From: Phellopilus nigrolimitatus
Taxonomy: Eukaryota; Basidiomycota; Agaricomycetes; Hymenochaetales; Hymenochaetaceae
Reading direction: 5' to 3'
Length of the DNA: 12,819 nt
Assembly: GCA_021029095.1 (NCBI GenBank)
Contig: JAJOHG010000588.1
Span: 1 to 12,819, forward strand
Shown here: piece by piece, positions 1-10,200 of the stretch
How positions within the stretch are numbered: position 1 is the stretch's first letter
Layout: each line of letters starts with the position of its first letter
Position numbers and translations under genes: made by a program
The notes under the pieces: model-generated
Told to the model about the DNA's origin: nothing
Seen by the model: only the letters and a program-made list of their open reading frames with translations
The model's database searches: none

Positions 1-1952
1 TGGTGAGTTCCGTCAACAAGTTCAATGCCCGTCTCGTGATTCTTTTAATGTGCGTCGGAACGAAGTCGACCTGGGAAGAGAAAGTCAGATCTTGACCGTA
101 AGCAATGTATCTCAAATCACACACGTTATCATCACACAATGCCTCGAGGAACCCCGGGCCCGGCGTCAATCGTTTACAAGTAACCGAAAAATCGGGCATC
201 ACTTGATTCAGCTTTCATTCATATGCAGCTTTGTTCATGGTACAAAGTAAAACTCACAATGGTCAATATCCACGGCTCCTTTGCTAGTCTCGTGCGCATA
301 TGCGTCTTGAATGCCTCCTGCGCGGCCTTCTGCGATTCTGTGCCCCTGATAGTTGTGAAGTGCCAGGACTGCGAAACGAAGGAAGCATCAAAGACCTAGA
401 TGTGGAGAAGATTAACGCGAAAATCACATTGGACTCCGTCTCGAGCGCATATCTGAGTTTCTTGTAAAATGCGGGATCCTTTAATGCCTGCTTGTCTGCC
501 TCGGTGAAGATATCTAAACAAAGCGAGAGAATTTTCCCTGAGAAAATGCCCCAAAGTAAAGTTCTATTATCGCTCACAGTTTCCCACCGCCGGGTCGCGA
601 TTCAGGAGCTCAGACAGTTTATCGCTTTGAAAAGAGGGTGCAAGCCACGTCTGTCCTCGAACGTAGTGATACAGGTGCTTCACAAGCGGTTGGATAGTGG
701 GGACGATTTGGATCGACGACGAACCCTAATAACCCATTTGCTAAGCCAACAGATACCGAATGCCACAAGAAAGAAAGAATAAAGAACAGGGAGGACATAC
801 GACACCGATGACACCGACGCGCTTGTCTTTCCAGCCCGCGACGCTGCCCTGCCAGCTCCCCGCCTCGTCCGTCTCCCAGGCGGCCGAGTGGACGAGCTTG
901 CCCTTGAATGCTCGCAGGCCTTCGATGTCCGGCCAGCGCCAGCGGCTCAGAGAGCCGACGCCCGAGAGCACGAAGTCCGCCGTGTCTTCGATGACCTCGT
1001 ACTGTGCATCAGCGGGCACGGAGCCGGGAACGGGCCGACGCAGCCTGAGGTGCCACTTGCCGCTGCCCTCATCGTACCGTGCGTGCACGAGCTCGTGCTC
1101 CAGCTTAATGTAACGCATGAGCTTGTACTTGTCGACGATACGCTCGAGCTCGGCGCGGATTTCGGAGCCCGGGGAGTAGAACGAGGACCATTGTGTCTGC
1201 AAGGAGTTGCTAAGAAGGCGAGTTGTAGAAGGGGATGATCGTAACGAATAGTCACATTTTCCTCAAAAGTAGTTTGGTACTGTGCAGATGAGGTTCAGGG
1301 GATACATTCATCTAGTATAATGGAATCATAAACATACGCAGTGAGAAGGTACATCGCAAGCAATACCCTGAAACCATCCTTTCGTCAGATTTCAAGCCGG
1401 ACAGCGAGCCTCAAGCAGTAGTACGCACAGGATATCTGTTCGAGAACCACGTCCCGCCAACTCCAGCGTTCTTGTCGTAGATCGTGAACTCGAGATGTTT
1501 CATTCGCTGGGGAAACCTGCGAAGCAGTCAATGGACGCCGAGAAATCCCAGACTCGCCTCCACAATTGAACACACCTGACTCCAGCTATGATGCCGCTAT
1601 ACCCAGCCCCGATGACGACGACCTTAAACGGCCGCTCGTCGTCAATGCACGCGTTGCTGAGAGCGAAGCCAGATTGGCCGCTCTTAATACCGTCACGTGA
1701 GACGCCGGCAGCGCCGGCCTCGCCAAATAGTAGAGATTCGTCGTCGCCACTCGTAGGAGAGAAAGGGCTGGGGAAACTTTCGGGGCTGATCGGGGAGATG
1801 GGACTGAGCGGGCTTTCAGGCTTCGAAGTGTCGATCCCCAGGCCCTTTTCCCGGTCGGCGTCAGGGAAAGGGGGGACATACTCGATAGCACTGTCTAAGA
1901 TCGTGTGGATCCCCGGAGGCATGGTGCGAACGTGATCAATAGAGGCGCACAT
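1..1952 (-). CDS. FAD/NADPH-dependent monooxygenase, Baeyer-Villiger type (partial, 3' end beyond the left edge)
   Basis: Predicted to insert oxygen into a ketone or related substrate using FAD and NADPH; the substrate is unknown. My model, 5' to 3': exons 1952-1576, 1516-1429, 1367-1338, 1279-1256, 1196-801, 725-578, 513-428, 368-258, 211-125 and 70 to the edge. All nine introns are GT-AG, 46-75 nt, and the phases agree; about 472 residues are visible. The FAD Rossmann motif GAGYSG lies at residues 115-120 and GVGGTW at 144-149, followed by NRYP and CDVPSH. The fingerprint FKGKLVHSAAW lies at 270-280 and fits FxGxxxHxxxW, but the next residue is E where P or D is usual. The NADPH motif GVGSSSIQ spans the exon 5/6 junction. 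Further matches are NYIFTEAD and RLTPGPGFLEALC. The start at 1952 is the first ATG after an in-frame stop. About 108 residues rich in Pro and Ser precede the FAD domain. The family is clear; the exact subfamily is not. Confidence 0.88.
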
Positions 1953-2876
1953 ATCCCGAGCTATATACCATTAGACTGCCAGAGACAAATCGTGCTGATG
2001 CGAGGTTCCAGTCAACGGCGTCATATTGGATATCGAGTTAGCGATTCGAACGCGGGAAGCCGCTGGGACGTGTGGGGTTCGCACTCCTGACTGACCGCAG
2101 CCTCACACGTTCTTTTACCAAAAGCGCGTGCTCCTACCCACGTATGCCCCTCGAAAAACGATCTTTCGTGAACATGTTCAGTAGAAGCCAAGATCGGAGG
2201 GACCGATGAAGCGCTGTAATCTACATCCCACAGACCCAAATGCTTGACACCGGACGTACCAGAACTAGTACCTCTTGTGGAAGATGGAACTGTGCGCGTA
2301 TTTTCCCGTTCGACGCGAAAAAGACGTTCGTGCACAGCCGTCGGCTCTATGAGAGAGAAAAAGTCATGCCACGAGGTCCTTTGATAGTTACAAGGCTTCT
2401 GCATGGGCAGTGATGGGAAGCCGGCGAGTTCAACTCTGTTGATGCGTGAGGATATGCTTGCCGTTGTATAAGAGAAGAAACAGACGTCAAGCGTGATCGA
2501 GTTAGGCTCCAACTCGTTGAAATCCGAAAACGAAAGTCAGATAAAAATACAGCTAGCTTCTGGACCAGCCTAGGTCCTCTCCTCTTCCCGCCCTTTCCTT
2601 TCAACGGGAGTGGTGATCGATAAGTATCCTTTTTTCTCCAAATCTATGAGAAAGCGCTTCTTTCACTGTATCGCTCTTCTGTGGAACTGTTTTCTTCGAA
2701 AACCGGTTAGAAACAACCCGTAATGTCTGTAGGCAGCCTTCAGAACCAGTTTTGAAATTCTCCAGAAGTAGAAAGCATGTCCGCCTGTGTTCTACAAGGT
2801 CAAATTCTATCGGTCGTATGATGGGGCGTGAGCAACGAGAACTGCAAATTAGCGAAAGATAGACATAGTTGAAAGT
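1953..2876. other. Intergenic region between monooxygenase start and permease end
   Basis: This 924-bp gap lies upstream of the minus-strand monooxygenase and downstream of the permease stop, so it should hold the monooxygenase promoter and the permease 3' UTR. A 163-codon minus-strand open frame covers 2021-2512. Its translation is Ser/Thr/Arg-rich, shows no motif I recognise, and has no clear splice partners. I see no repeat, RNA gene or transposon end here. Pyrimidine-rich plus-strand stretches occur around 2570-2600. Confidence 0.5.
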
Positions 2877-5627
2877 TTATAGCATATATTTGAAGTCGGG
2901 CGCCCTATCGCCAAGCTCGTGAATCTCCTTAACGGAATACTGGCCAATACCGCCTGAACGCTCGAGCTCTGCCGCACGTTGTCTGTTGATTCGGGTATAT
3001 ATGAAGATCGTGATAGGAACCGTAATGAACCCCATCCCGACGAACATCAGTTCAATGCCATCTTTGCGGATAAAAACGAGAGTATAAGTTACTAGGAAAA
3101 GATAACTTTGTAATGGAGTTTACGCACGGCCAAGAATATAGCGTGGAGAGTCCTCGGATCGATAAATGTTCGATGCAATAGCCCCGGAAAGGTTACCTAT
3201 CGCAAGGGTTAAACATAGATTCCATTATCAGCTCTAGTAATCACCTAGTCCAATGTGCAATGCCATTCCTACACCACGCTTATATTGACCCGCGAGGTTG
3301 TTACCAAGCCTAAGAAACGAGAAAATGTGCAGAATTGAAAGTGATCACAGAATTGTCACTACTTGTAGTCAGACTTCGGAGCCTACCATGCCACGACGCC
3401 AGGAAATGCTGCATAAGAGCCTGCGACGCAGAAGAACGTGCCAAAGTACTTCACGCCACGTGGCGCGGAGGAGATATTGATGCTGAAGCCAATAAGACAC
3501 ATGATGAGCCCCAATACGATAAATGGTGAGCGCAGCTGGATCTTGTCAGAGTAATGTGCGAATGTCAAAAGAACAATTGCTGAAAAACGTAGATCAAAGA
3601 TAATACACATGAGCTGATGAGCATAGCAGCCGAGCAAGGTCGGAAACGGGGCGGCAGACGTACTGGCGAATACGTAAGGCGGAACAGTGAGAAGTTGGGT
3701 TATAGGTGTGCTGTAACCAAACCTATGAAGATGTTAGTTGCATCTCTTGGCAGAGATCAGAATAACGAATTTACCCAGAAATAATTGTTCTGTAGTATAG
3801 TGAATTGCAGCTCGGGTATAACATATTATGGTTTCGGATGCTAGCTTACGGTAGAAAGAGTGAGATCCCGTAAACTGTTCATGATCCGGTCAGGCTGCAT
3901 CTCATAAATCACTTGGAGAACTTACGAGGAGCGACGATGGACATGTAAGTCAAAATTTGCAGCCATACTTGCCAATCCTTGAACGCCGCCCACACATAGT
4001 GCCAGGAAAATAATTCAGCTTCACCCGCTGTTGTATTGTCGTGCTCTGAAACAAAAGAGCGTAGGTTTACCGGAATTTAGATAAATTGAAAACTTACTTT
4101 TCTTCCAGATAACATACGCACGCTCTTCAAGAGTGAGGAAGGATGCTGTGGCTGGGAAATCGAAGAGGACTATAGTGTATTCAGGATAAACGAATCAGAG
4201 ATATATTATTCAAGGCAATTGTAGCTGTCCACGCACTGAACAGGGAAATCATTCCGACACCAACCGTTGCAATCCCTTCAAGAATCTAGCAAGGACGGTT
4301 AGTATTTACTGACGAAGTGGAAAGGAAAATAAAGCTGAGACGAACAAATATCCATGACCATGCCTCAAGCCCCTGCGTTCCACCCATGAATTCGATCGCG
4401 AACGCAAGGAGGCCCGAAAACGCGCCTGCGATCGTCGCCGCACTGTAGAAGAGTCCGATGCGGTACTGCAGTTTATGACGCGGATACCAGAAGGTCAGGC
4501 TGAAAGGAGATAAATAGTGGCAAAGGTAAAACAAGGAGAAAATATAAACATACTAGTATACGACGCCCGGAAACAAACCGGCCTCTGCGACACCGAGACA
4601 AACGCGCACACCGATGAGTTGTTGATAGCTGCATGACGAATTAGGACCTATTAGGTCGCAATTAGCACATAAGTCGGGAAAGTGACAGACGTTTTGACAA
4701 GCCCCATAAGCGTCCTAATGAAAAATTCAGAACTCGGCTCTGAAGATTGAGAGAAAAAGTGTCACATTACGATTCCCCATACAATCTGTGAGGTCAGAGG
4801 CTCAGCTATCTATATGTTACTGATATCAAAGAAGAGTTCCATGCCGTGATTCCAGGAAGCCATCTAGTCAAAGACATACGTTAAAAGCTGATAAATTGAC
4901 TATCCACTGAACTAACCTTGAGGGCCGAAATTTCTTGAGGACCAGACTTCCTCGCATTCATGTTAATATGTCAGGGTGGGATGCGCAAAATAATACATAC
5001 TTTGCGGGGCATTCTGCCAGACAGTAAGGCTTGAGTCAAAAGACGGCTTCAGTGTCTAGCCTAGAACAAACCGATTGTTTTGGGAACGCACGATAAAAAA
5101 CATTGTCTATTAATATGAGAAGGATGAATTGAAATAATGACTGAAGATATATTATGAATAACGAACGAGCGCTATGTTGTACTGATTTCCGACGAGATTC
5201 AACTCAGTCACGAGTCCTGCAAGTTTCGCATTCCCTGAATATTTGATATTTTTAACGGGAGCGGCAAATTGTGAACAAATAAAAAAATGTACCGATATTT
5301 CCTGCAATTCATAGATAGTAACTTCCGTTAAAAACTTCTTCGCATACGTATCTCAAGGAATGACTGCTTACCGCGATCCAAGAACGAGCAGAGGTATATG
5401 ATACTCAAGATCGGCATGAGTCTACTGTCAATCTTCCTGTATAACTTCTTCTCTTGTTCGAGAGTGAGAACTGGAGGCGAGGGAAGTGAAGAGTCGCCGC
5501 TGAAGTCGAAGACCTCGTCCTGCTTCCCTTCTTTCTCGACGCTCGTATTCTCCAAGATATTCGATATGCAAGCAGGCGCCTTCTCTACGCTTGCGGAGTC
5601 GTTCTCCTTATTGTGCAGCACTGACAT
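2877..5627 (-). CDS. MFS permease of the Dal5/TNA1-like (anion:cation symporter) family, complete
   Basis: Predicted plasma-membrane permease with about 12 membrane spans, from the fungal group that imports organic anions such as nicotinate or allantoate; the actual substrate cannot be read. Model of 21 exons: 5627-5372, 5301-5293, 5234-5167, 5106-5092, 5029-5001, 4946-4917, 4863-4845, 4785-4766, 4714-4691, 4628-4554, 4499-4346, 4285-4237, 4169-4098, 4045-3926, 3874-3850, 3789-3775, 3722-3664, 3579-3387, 3309-3245, 3196-3128 and 3061-2877. Together they give 1551 nt, 516 residues plus TAA, all in phase. A charged cytoplasmic N-terminus of about 65 residues leads to KIDSRLMPILSIIYLCSFLD and then GNIGNAKL. 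GVRVCLGVAEAGLFPG lies at 163-178, with WYPRHKLQYRIGLFYSAA after it. ILGHGIELMFVGMGF and a tail ending LGDRAPDFKYML are typical of the family. Exons 2, 4 and 16 are only 9, 15 and 15 nt. Intron 7 seems to use a GC donor. The start ATG is the only good one upstream of the first span. Confidence 0.9.
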
Positions 5628-6049
5628 CGTCTGATTAGCTGCGGGGTGACGCGCAACCGAGATGAGAAAGGCAGATAGACCTCTAGAACGATGTTTCCGA
5701 GACCGGTTGCTGATATACTATCCAGAGAGCTAGGTGTATCCGACCGGCCCTTGGGTGCCTATTCATTCTGAATAGTTTTCGACGCAAACGGTATTTGCAT
5801 CACTGTCTACCGTCAGCGCGGTTGATCGTTCGTCCTTCCTAGCTGTCTTCCGCCAATGACGTGTAAGACTGCAATCAAAGTTGAAGAAGAAGCTGGCTGA
5901 CGAGTGGTCATGGGTCTGAGATCGTGGAGACTTGATCACGACAATCGAAGAGGAAAAGACTACAGCATCTTGGGTTACACGGTTTAGCAAAGTAATAAAA
6001 TAGATGTTCCCACAAATACTTCTCAAGCACACTGTACTCGTGAGAGACC
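5628..6049. other. Upstream region of the MFS permease
   Basis: This stretch separates the permease start codon from the decayed permease copy and should contain the permease promoter and 5' leader. A TATA-like stretch (minus strand, about 5714-5722) lies roughly 90 bp upstream of the ATG. A 90-codon minus-strand open frame at 5763-6032 shows no family motif and is not called as a gene. No repeats or RNA genes are seen. Confidence 0.4.
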
Positions 6050-7183
6050 TTACGTTATAAGTTTGTCATCCGTCCCTTTCAAGTAGCTAACGGCTTACTA
6101 ATCTACCAGATACATACATGTGTTGGACGGTTTCTGCGCGTTCCCCGAAACTCAAGCTTAATGCCTATCCCAACGAATATCATCAAAATATAAATTTAGC
6201 ATATTTGATTATGATGGCGTAGATATAATTGTCCAAGTCGAACAAGGGAGACTGCATACGAAGATGCATTGCGAAACGTCCGGGAATATACCACGCAGCG
6301 GGACAAGTTCCAAAAACATTAAGCCTACGAGAGGAAGATGCCAGTAATACTAGAGTTCGTGGTAGGATGCAATATGAAGAGATTTTGCACGATATTTCTA
6401 TCTAACAAAACCGTAGATCATCAAATATAGCAGCATGAAAGACTGGGTGACGCGCAAGTAGGTCGTACCGACAATTTGGACATGTTTCAGTTAGTACCAG
6501 AACGAATTCGAACTCAGGAGAACAAAATAAACCCTGATATATTTACAGGATCTTTGCAGCATACAACTGTTCGGCATCACATTCGCACCAACAGATCCTT
6601 CTCCAGATTCCGGACCGGTTGAAGGATAGGCGGAAAGAGAGACTCGGATAGTCACCAGTTAACTGACCAAATTGCCTCCTCTTCACTTCGTTATTACCAG
6701 CGTTTCCGGAGAAGGATCCTCTCCTGGCAATTTGCGTGGCATCGTAGATGGTATAGATAATTTCTCCGAAAGCGTGCGATAGGTATGTCAAGATAAGTAA
6801 GGCGGATGGACGAATTTTTACGCACATGGTATTTCCGGCGGTCGTCGCGACAGTCCCCAGATTACGAATTGAGGGACATACATTTTAGGAACGACAGGCG
6901 GACCCTGCGTCATGTGATGCAGAGTATGGGAAGGCAGAGATTCAGAACTTGCGGTTTTCGGTGCCAGTGGCGGAAGTACGGGCTCCTGAAACCACGAAGT
7001 ACTCGTAAATAAAGCAAGGAGGCGTCCCTGCTGGGTTCTTTCGAAATCATTCGAAGGACCTATTTATGAAGCTAGATCGCTGTCCATCGTGGTCAGTTTC
7101 CAAAAATGATGTCAAGTGAGAAGCATTTCAATGCATCGGACTCACATGACCAAGTTGTCGGCGGACGATAAAAACGTAGGATA
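6050..7183 (-). pseudogene. Decayed MFS permease relic, collinear with exons 11-21 of the neighbouring permease
   Basis: No open frame runs through this stretch, yet short matches to the intact permease appear on the same strand in the same order, moving between frames. A TTTCAG acceptor at 7184-7189 precedes LRFYRPP (7179-7159), against intact LTFWYPR after its own TTTCAG. Then come FERTQQG (7045-7025; intact FMGGTQG), FVVSGARTSATG (6998-6963; FILEGIATVGVG), QFVIW (6871-6857; AYVIW), VATTAGNT (6851-6828; DNTTAGEA), LLILTYLS (6800-6777; LQILTYMS), ESLFPPI (6645-6625; SLFLPTI), SFMLLYLMIYGF (6442-6407; PFIVLGLIMCLIGF), SSSRRLNVFGT (6338-6306; SSAPRGVKYFGT) and IFVGIGI (6180-6160; MFVGMGF). Several junctions that carry introns in the intact gene look continuous here. 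The first ten exons are missing; the copy breaks off about 35 bp before the mannosidase ATG. The matches were found by eye, so the call is an inference. Confidence 0.6.
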
Positions 7184-7218
7184 CTGAAATAAAAGCGACG
7201 TCTTACGCGCGAGTGCCC

Positions 7219-10200
7219 ATGGATCTTACGAGCTTTTTCGCAATTTCGATTTGCATCGGCGCTGTTTTTGCCCATGTCCCGAGAGCAATCGGCAGCGTGG
7301 AAACTGGGATCGGGGGCGGTTTGAATTTGAGCGAACCTCTCAGCTTGGTAAACGTGTTTATCGGCACAACCAATGGTGGAAACGTCTTTCCAGGTGTGCA
7401 ATTGCAGTTTTGTACACTGATTTGATAAAGTCTGATCTGCGAGAAACTGTACAGGGGCGACGGTGCCTCATGGTATGGCGAAGGTTGGAATGGACACGGA
7501 CTCGCCGCACAACGTAAGTCCTTACTAAGCGATGACAAATTTGAGCTCCGCTTACTTATTGACAGCAAGCCGGTTACGATGCGAACTCGACTTTCAATGC
7601 GACTGGCTTTTCTCAATTGCATGATAGCGGCACTGGTGGGGTATGTACTATCCTGAAATATTCATGCGTTCGATATTTGCTAATAGTCTCTTGTAAAATA
7701 ATGCTCAGGGCGTGCCCCTTTCAAATTTCAAGCTCTGGCCTTTTGCTTCCTGCAATTCGACGTTCGAAAGTTGCCAGACGTCAATAGACGGGAGAAAGGC
7801 ATTAAGGAAAATTCTGGGAGATGGTTTGTAGTTGATCCCTCGGGGAAAAAAAAAAACATTGTGATAACTCATGTCGGGTGAAGGCACACCTGATGATTTC
7901 GGATCGCCTGGTTACTTTTCGACGAACCTAGTGAGTGACCTGTCCTTGTCGGAATCAAATCCATTTGTAATGGGTCATTTTATATCAGTCTACTGGAGTG
8001 CGCGTAGAGCTCACTTCGACACGACGTACCGCTTTGCATCGATACACATTTCCTACAACATCAACAGAGCCGCGTATTGTAGTCGATATCACCAACGACG
8101 GCCAGCAAAGCAGCACCAATCCCTTCATGAATATAGACCCAGGTACGGGACGAGTCATAGGTAAAGAATGCTCTTCGGCTATTCGAGCATGTGGTACTGA
8201 TTGCAATCTTTCTTCGCGATTGCAGGAAGTGCTGACTTCGCTGCCTCATTCGGCCCCGGTCGATATTCGGCATTCGCTTGCTTCGATTTCCGCGGAGATG
8301 GATATAACTTTTCCGCTCCAGCAGAGTACGGTTCCTGGCTTGGGAACTTCCCAGTTCGCTTCACAACGAATTTACAACAGGTTTACTTCGGTTGGTAATT
8401 TTCAGGCTGCATAAACGTTCATAGGCATCATGAAACAAACATCATTCGAACAGGATTCATCTCAGAGCTCGGAGCTCTATTGACCTTTCCTCCCAACCCA
8501 TCACCAGGGTCTACGACGACCATTCTTGCACGGGTTGGCGTCTCGTTTATTTCTACGGATCAAGCTTGCGCGAATGCTGAGTCCGAAATCCCGGACTTCG
8601 ATTTCGACGGAACTCTCGCTGCAAGCCAGTCACAATGGGAAGATATATTGAAGCGTGTGAGAGTCGAAACCGAAAATGTCGATGATGAGATAGTCGAAAT
8701 GTTGTATTCTTCGGTAAAGTTGCCTGAATTCCAATCTCTCATATGCGTGCTAATTGCTTGTTGTATAAGCTCTACCGGACACACATCTCTCCAGCAGACT
8801 GTAAGATAATTCAAGCGAAATATCCTTGCATGAGATGCTCATGTCTATTTCAGACACGGATGAGAACCCGAGGTGGAATTCCTCGGAGCCGTACTATGAT
8901 TCTTTGTATTGCAATGTACGTTATTCTTTTTCTGCATGTTAGCTTAACAAAGTCAACAAATTGCAGTGGGACACCTTCCGTACGCTTTATCCATTGTATT
9001 CTCTTCATGACCCCGAGAATTTCGCGCGTATCGTTCGCGGACAAATAAATATTCAGCAGCATGAGGGTACGTCTCTATATTATGTGTATACTCGATTGTG
9101 TCGACTTATCTTCACGGCAGGTTGGCTTCCAGAATGTCGAGGTGCGACAGCACAGCAGTTCATCCAAGGAGGGAGCAGTGCGTATCTCTTCTAAGTTCAA
9201 TGCTGATGACATTTTGACCAACACCTTCCTTTCCAGATGGCGACCCAATTCTTGGAGAGTTCTTCGTAAAGTATGCGCTGTTTACTTCGTTACTGAACCA
9301 TTTCTGACAATTCCAAGGTTTTACGAACAGGCTGACGCCTTAAATTTCTCCGCCGTGGACCTATACAACGCACTTCTTGCCGACGCCGAAGACCAGCCAC
9401 CGAACTGGGACCTTCAAGGACGTCAAGCTAATATTTGGAAGATCCTTGGTAAGCTCTATTTTTTTCTTCTTCGGAGACCACAAAAAGATTTACCGAACTT
9501 TGACTTCATGCACAGGATATATTCCGGGAGATATATATGAAACAAGCGGGACGAACACGAAACAGGTCTCTCGGACACTCGAAGTGAGTGCAATCAAGAC
9601 TTTGCCATATACTCACTCTTCCCTTATTACTCAATTGAATTAAGCACGCTTTTGGAGACTTCGCTATATCACAGGTCGCTCAAATCTTAGGCAAGACAGA
9701 TGACGTCGCAAAGGTAAGTTCCACCTCTGCTTATTCCTTCTTCGTCAAGCTCATTTCTTGAAAGTATCAAAATCGCTCGGGAAATTTTTTCAATGTCTGG
9801 AATCCAAACGTGACAGTTCCCAACAGCCCAAGCTCCGTCAAAGGCATGATGCAGGTTAGTCGAGTCCCAGCTGGCAAAAACGTGATCTTTTGCATGATGA
9901 ACTATATTTAGCCACGCTTCGCAAACGGCACGTTCAATTATACGGATCCTCGACATTGTAGCGTCAATGACCCTCTGCAGTCTACGTGTTTCCTAAATGC
10001 TGCCAATCGCGACGGGTTTTATGAGTCTTCGCCTATTGTTGTGAGTATTACCAATGCGCGCAACTCGAGATCCTAAGTCCTGATAGTTTCCGAAGTATTC
10101 GCAGGTACAGGTCACTTTTATACATGAAAGACTAGTTCTGAGCCATATTATCTGCTGTAGTTTGTTCCTCACGACACGGCTAGGCTAATTGACTTGCAAG

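Noticed and set aside
396..428. A 32-nt intron (427-396) ending at CATCTAG in the monooxygenase
   Set aside because: It keeps phase, but a second acceptor at 370-369 after a pyrimidine-rich tract gives a 59-nt intron and a better family fit (ETESN then SWHFTTIRG).
760..1255. Overlapping open frames on both strands opposite monooxygenase exon 5
   Set aside because: They are shadows of a GC-rich coding exon; only the minus-strand frame carries the monooxygenase motifs.
3383..3637. Reading permease intron 17 (3663-3580) as coding, because the frame is open through it
   Set aside because: Removing the 84-nt intron joins VFA to TIVLLTFAHYSDK, as the family expects; retaining it inserts unrelated residues.
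6543..6827. A 94-codon minus-strand open frame as an independent gene
   Set aside because: Part of its translation (LLILTYLS) matches the permease relic, and neighbouring matches lie in other frames, so it is better read as a piece of the pseudogene.
6806..7012. A 68-codon plus-strand open frame rich in Arg
   Set aside because: It lies opposite the relic, has no recognisable motif and no splice context.
7213..7218. GTG at 7213 as the mannosidase start
   Set aside because: The ATG at 7219 has good context (CCCATGG) and opens directly on a signal peptide; a GTG start is not expected in a fungal nuclear gene.
7849..7860. A-run as a retrotransposon tail
   Set aside because: It lies inside mannosidase intron 4 with no target duplication or element sequence beside it.
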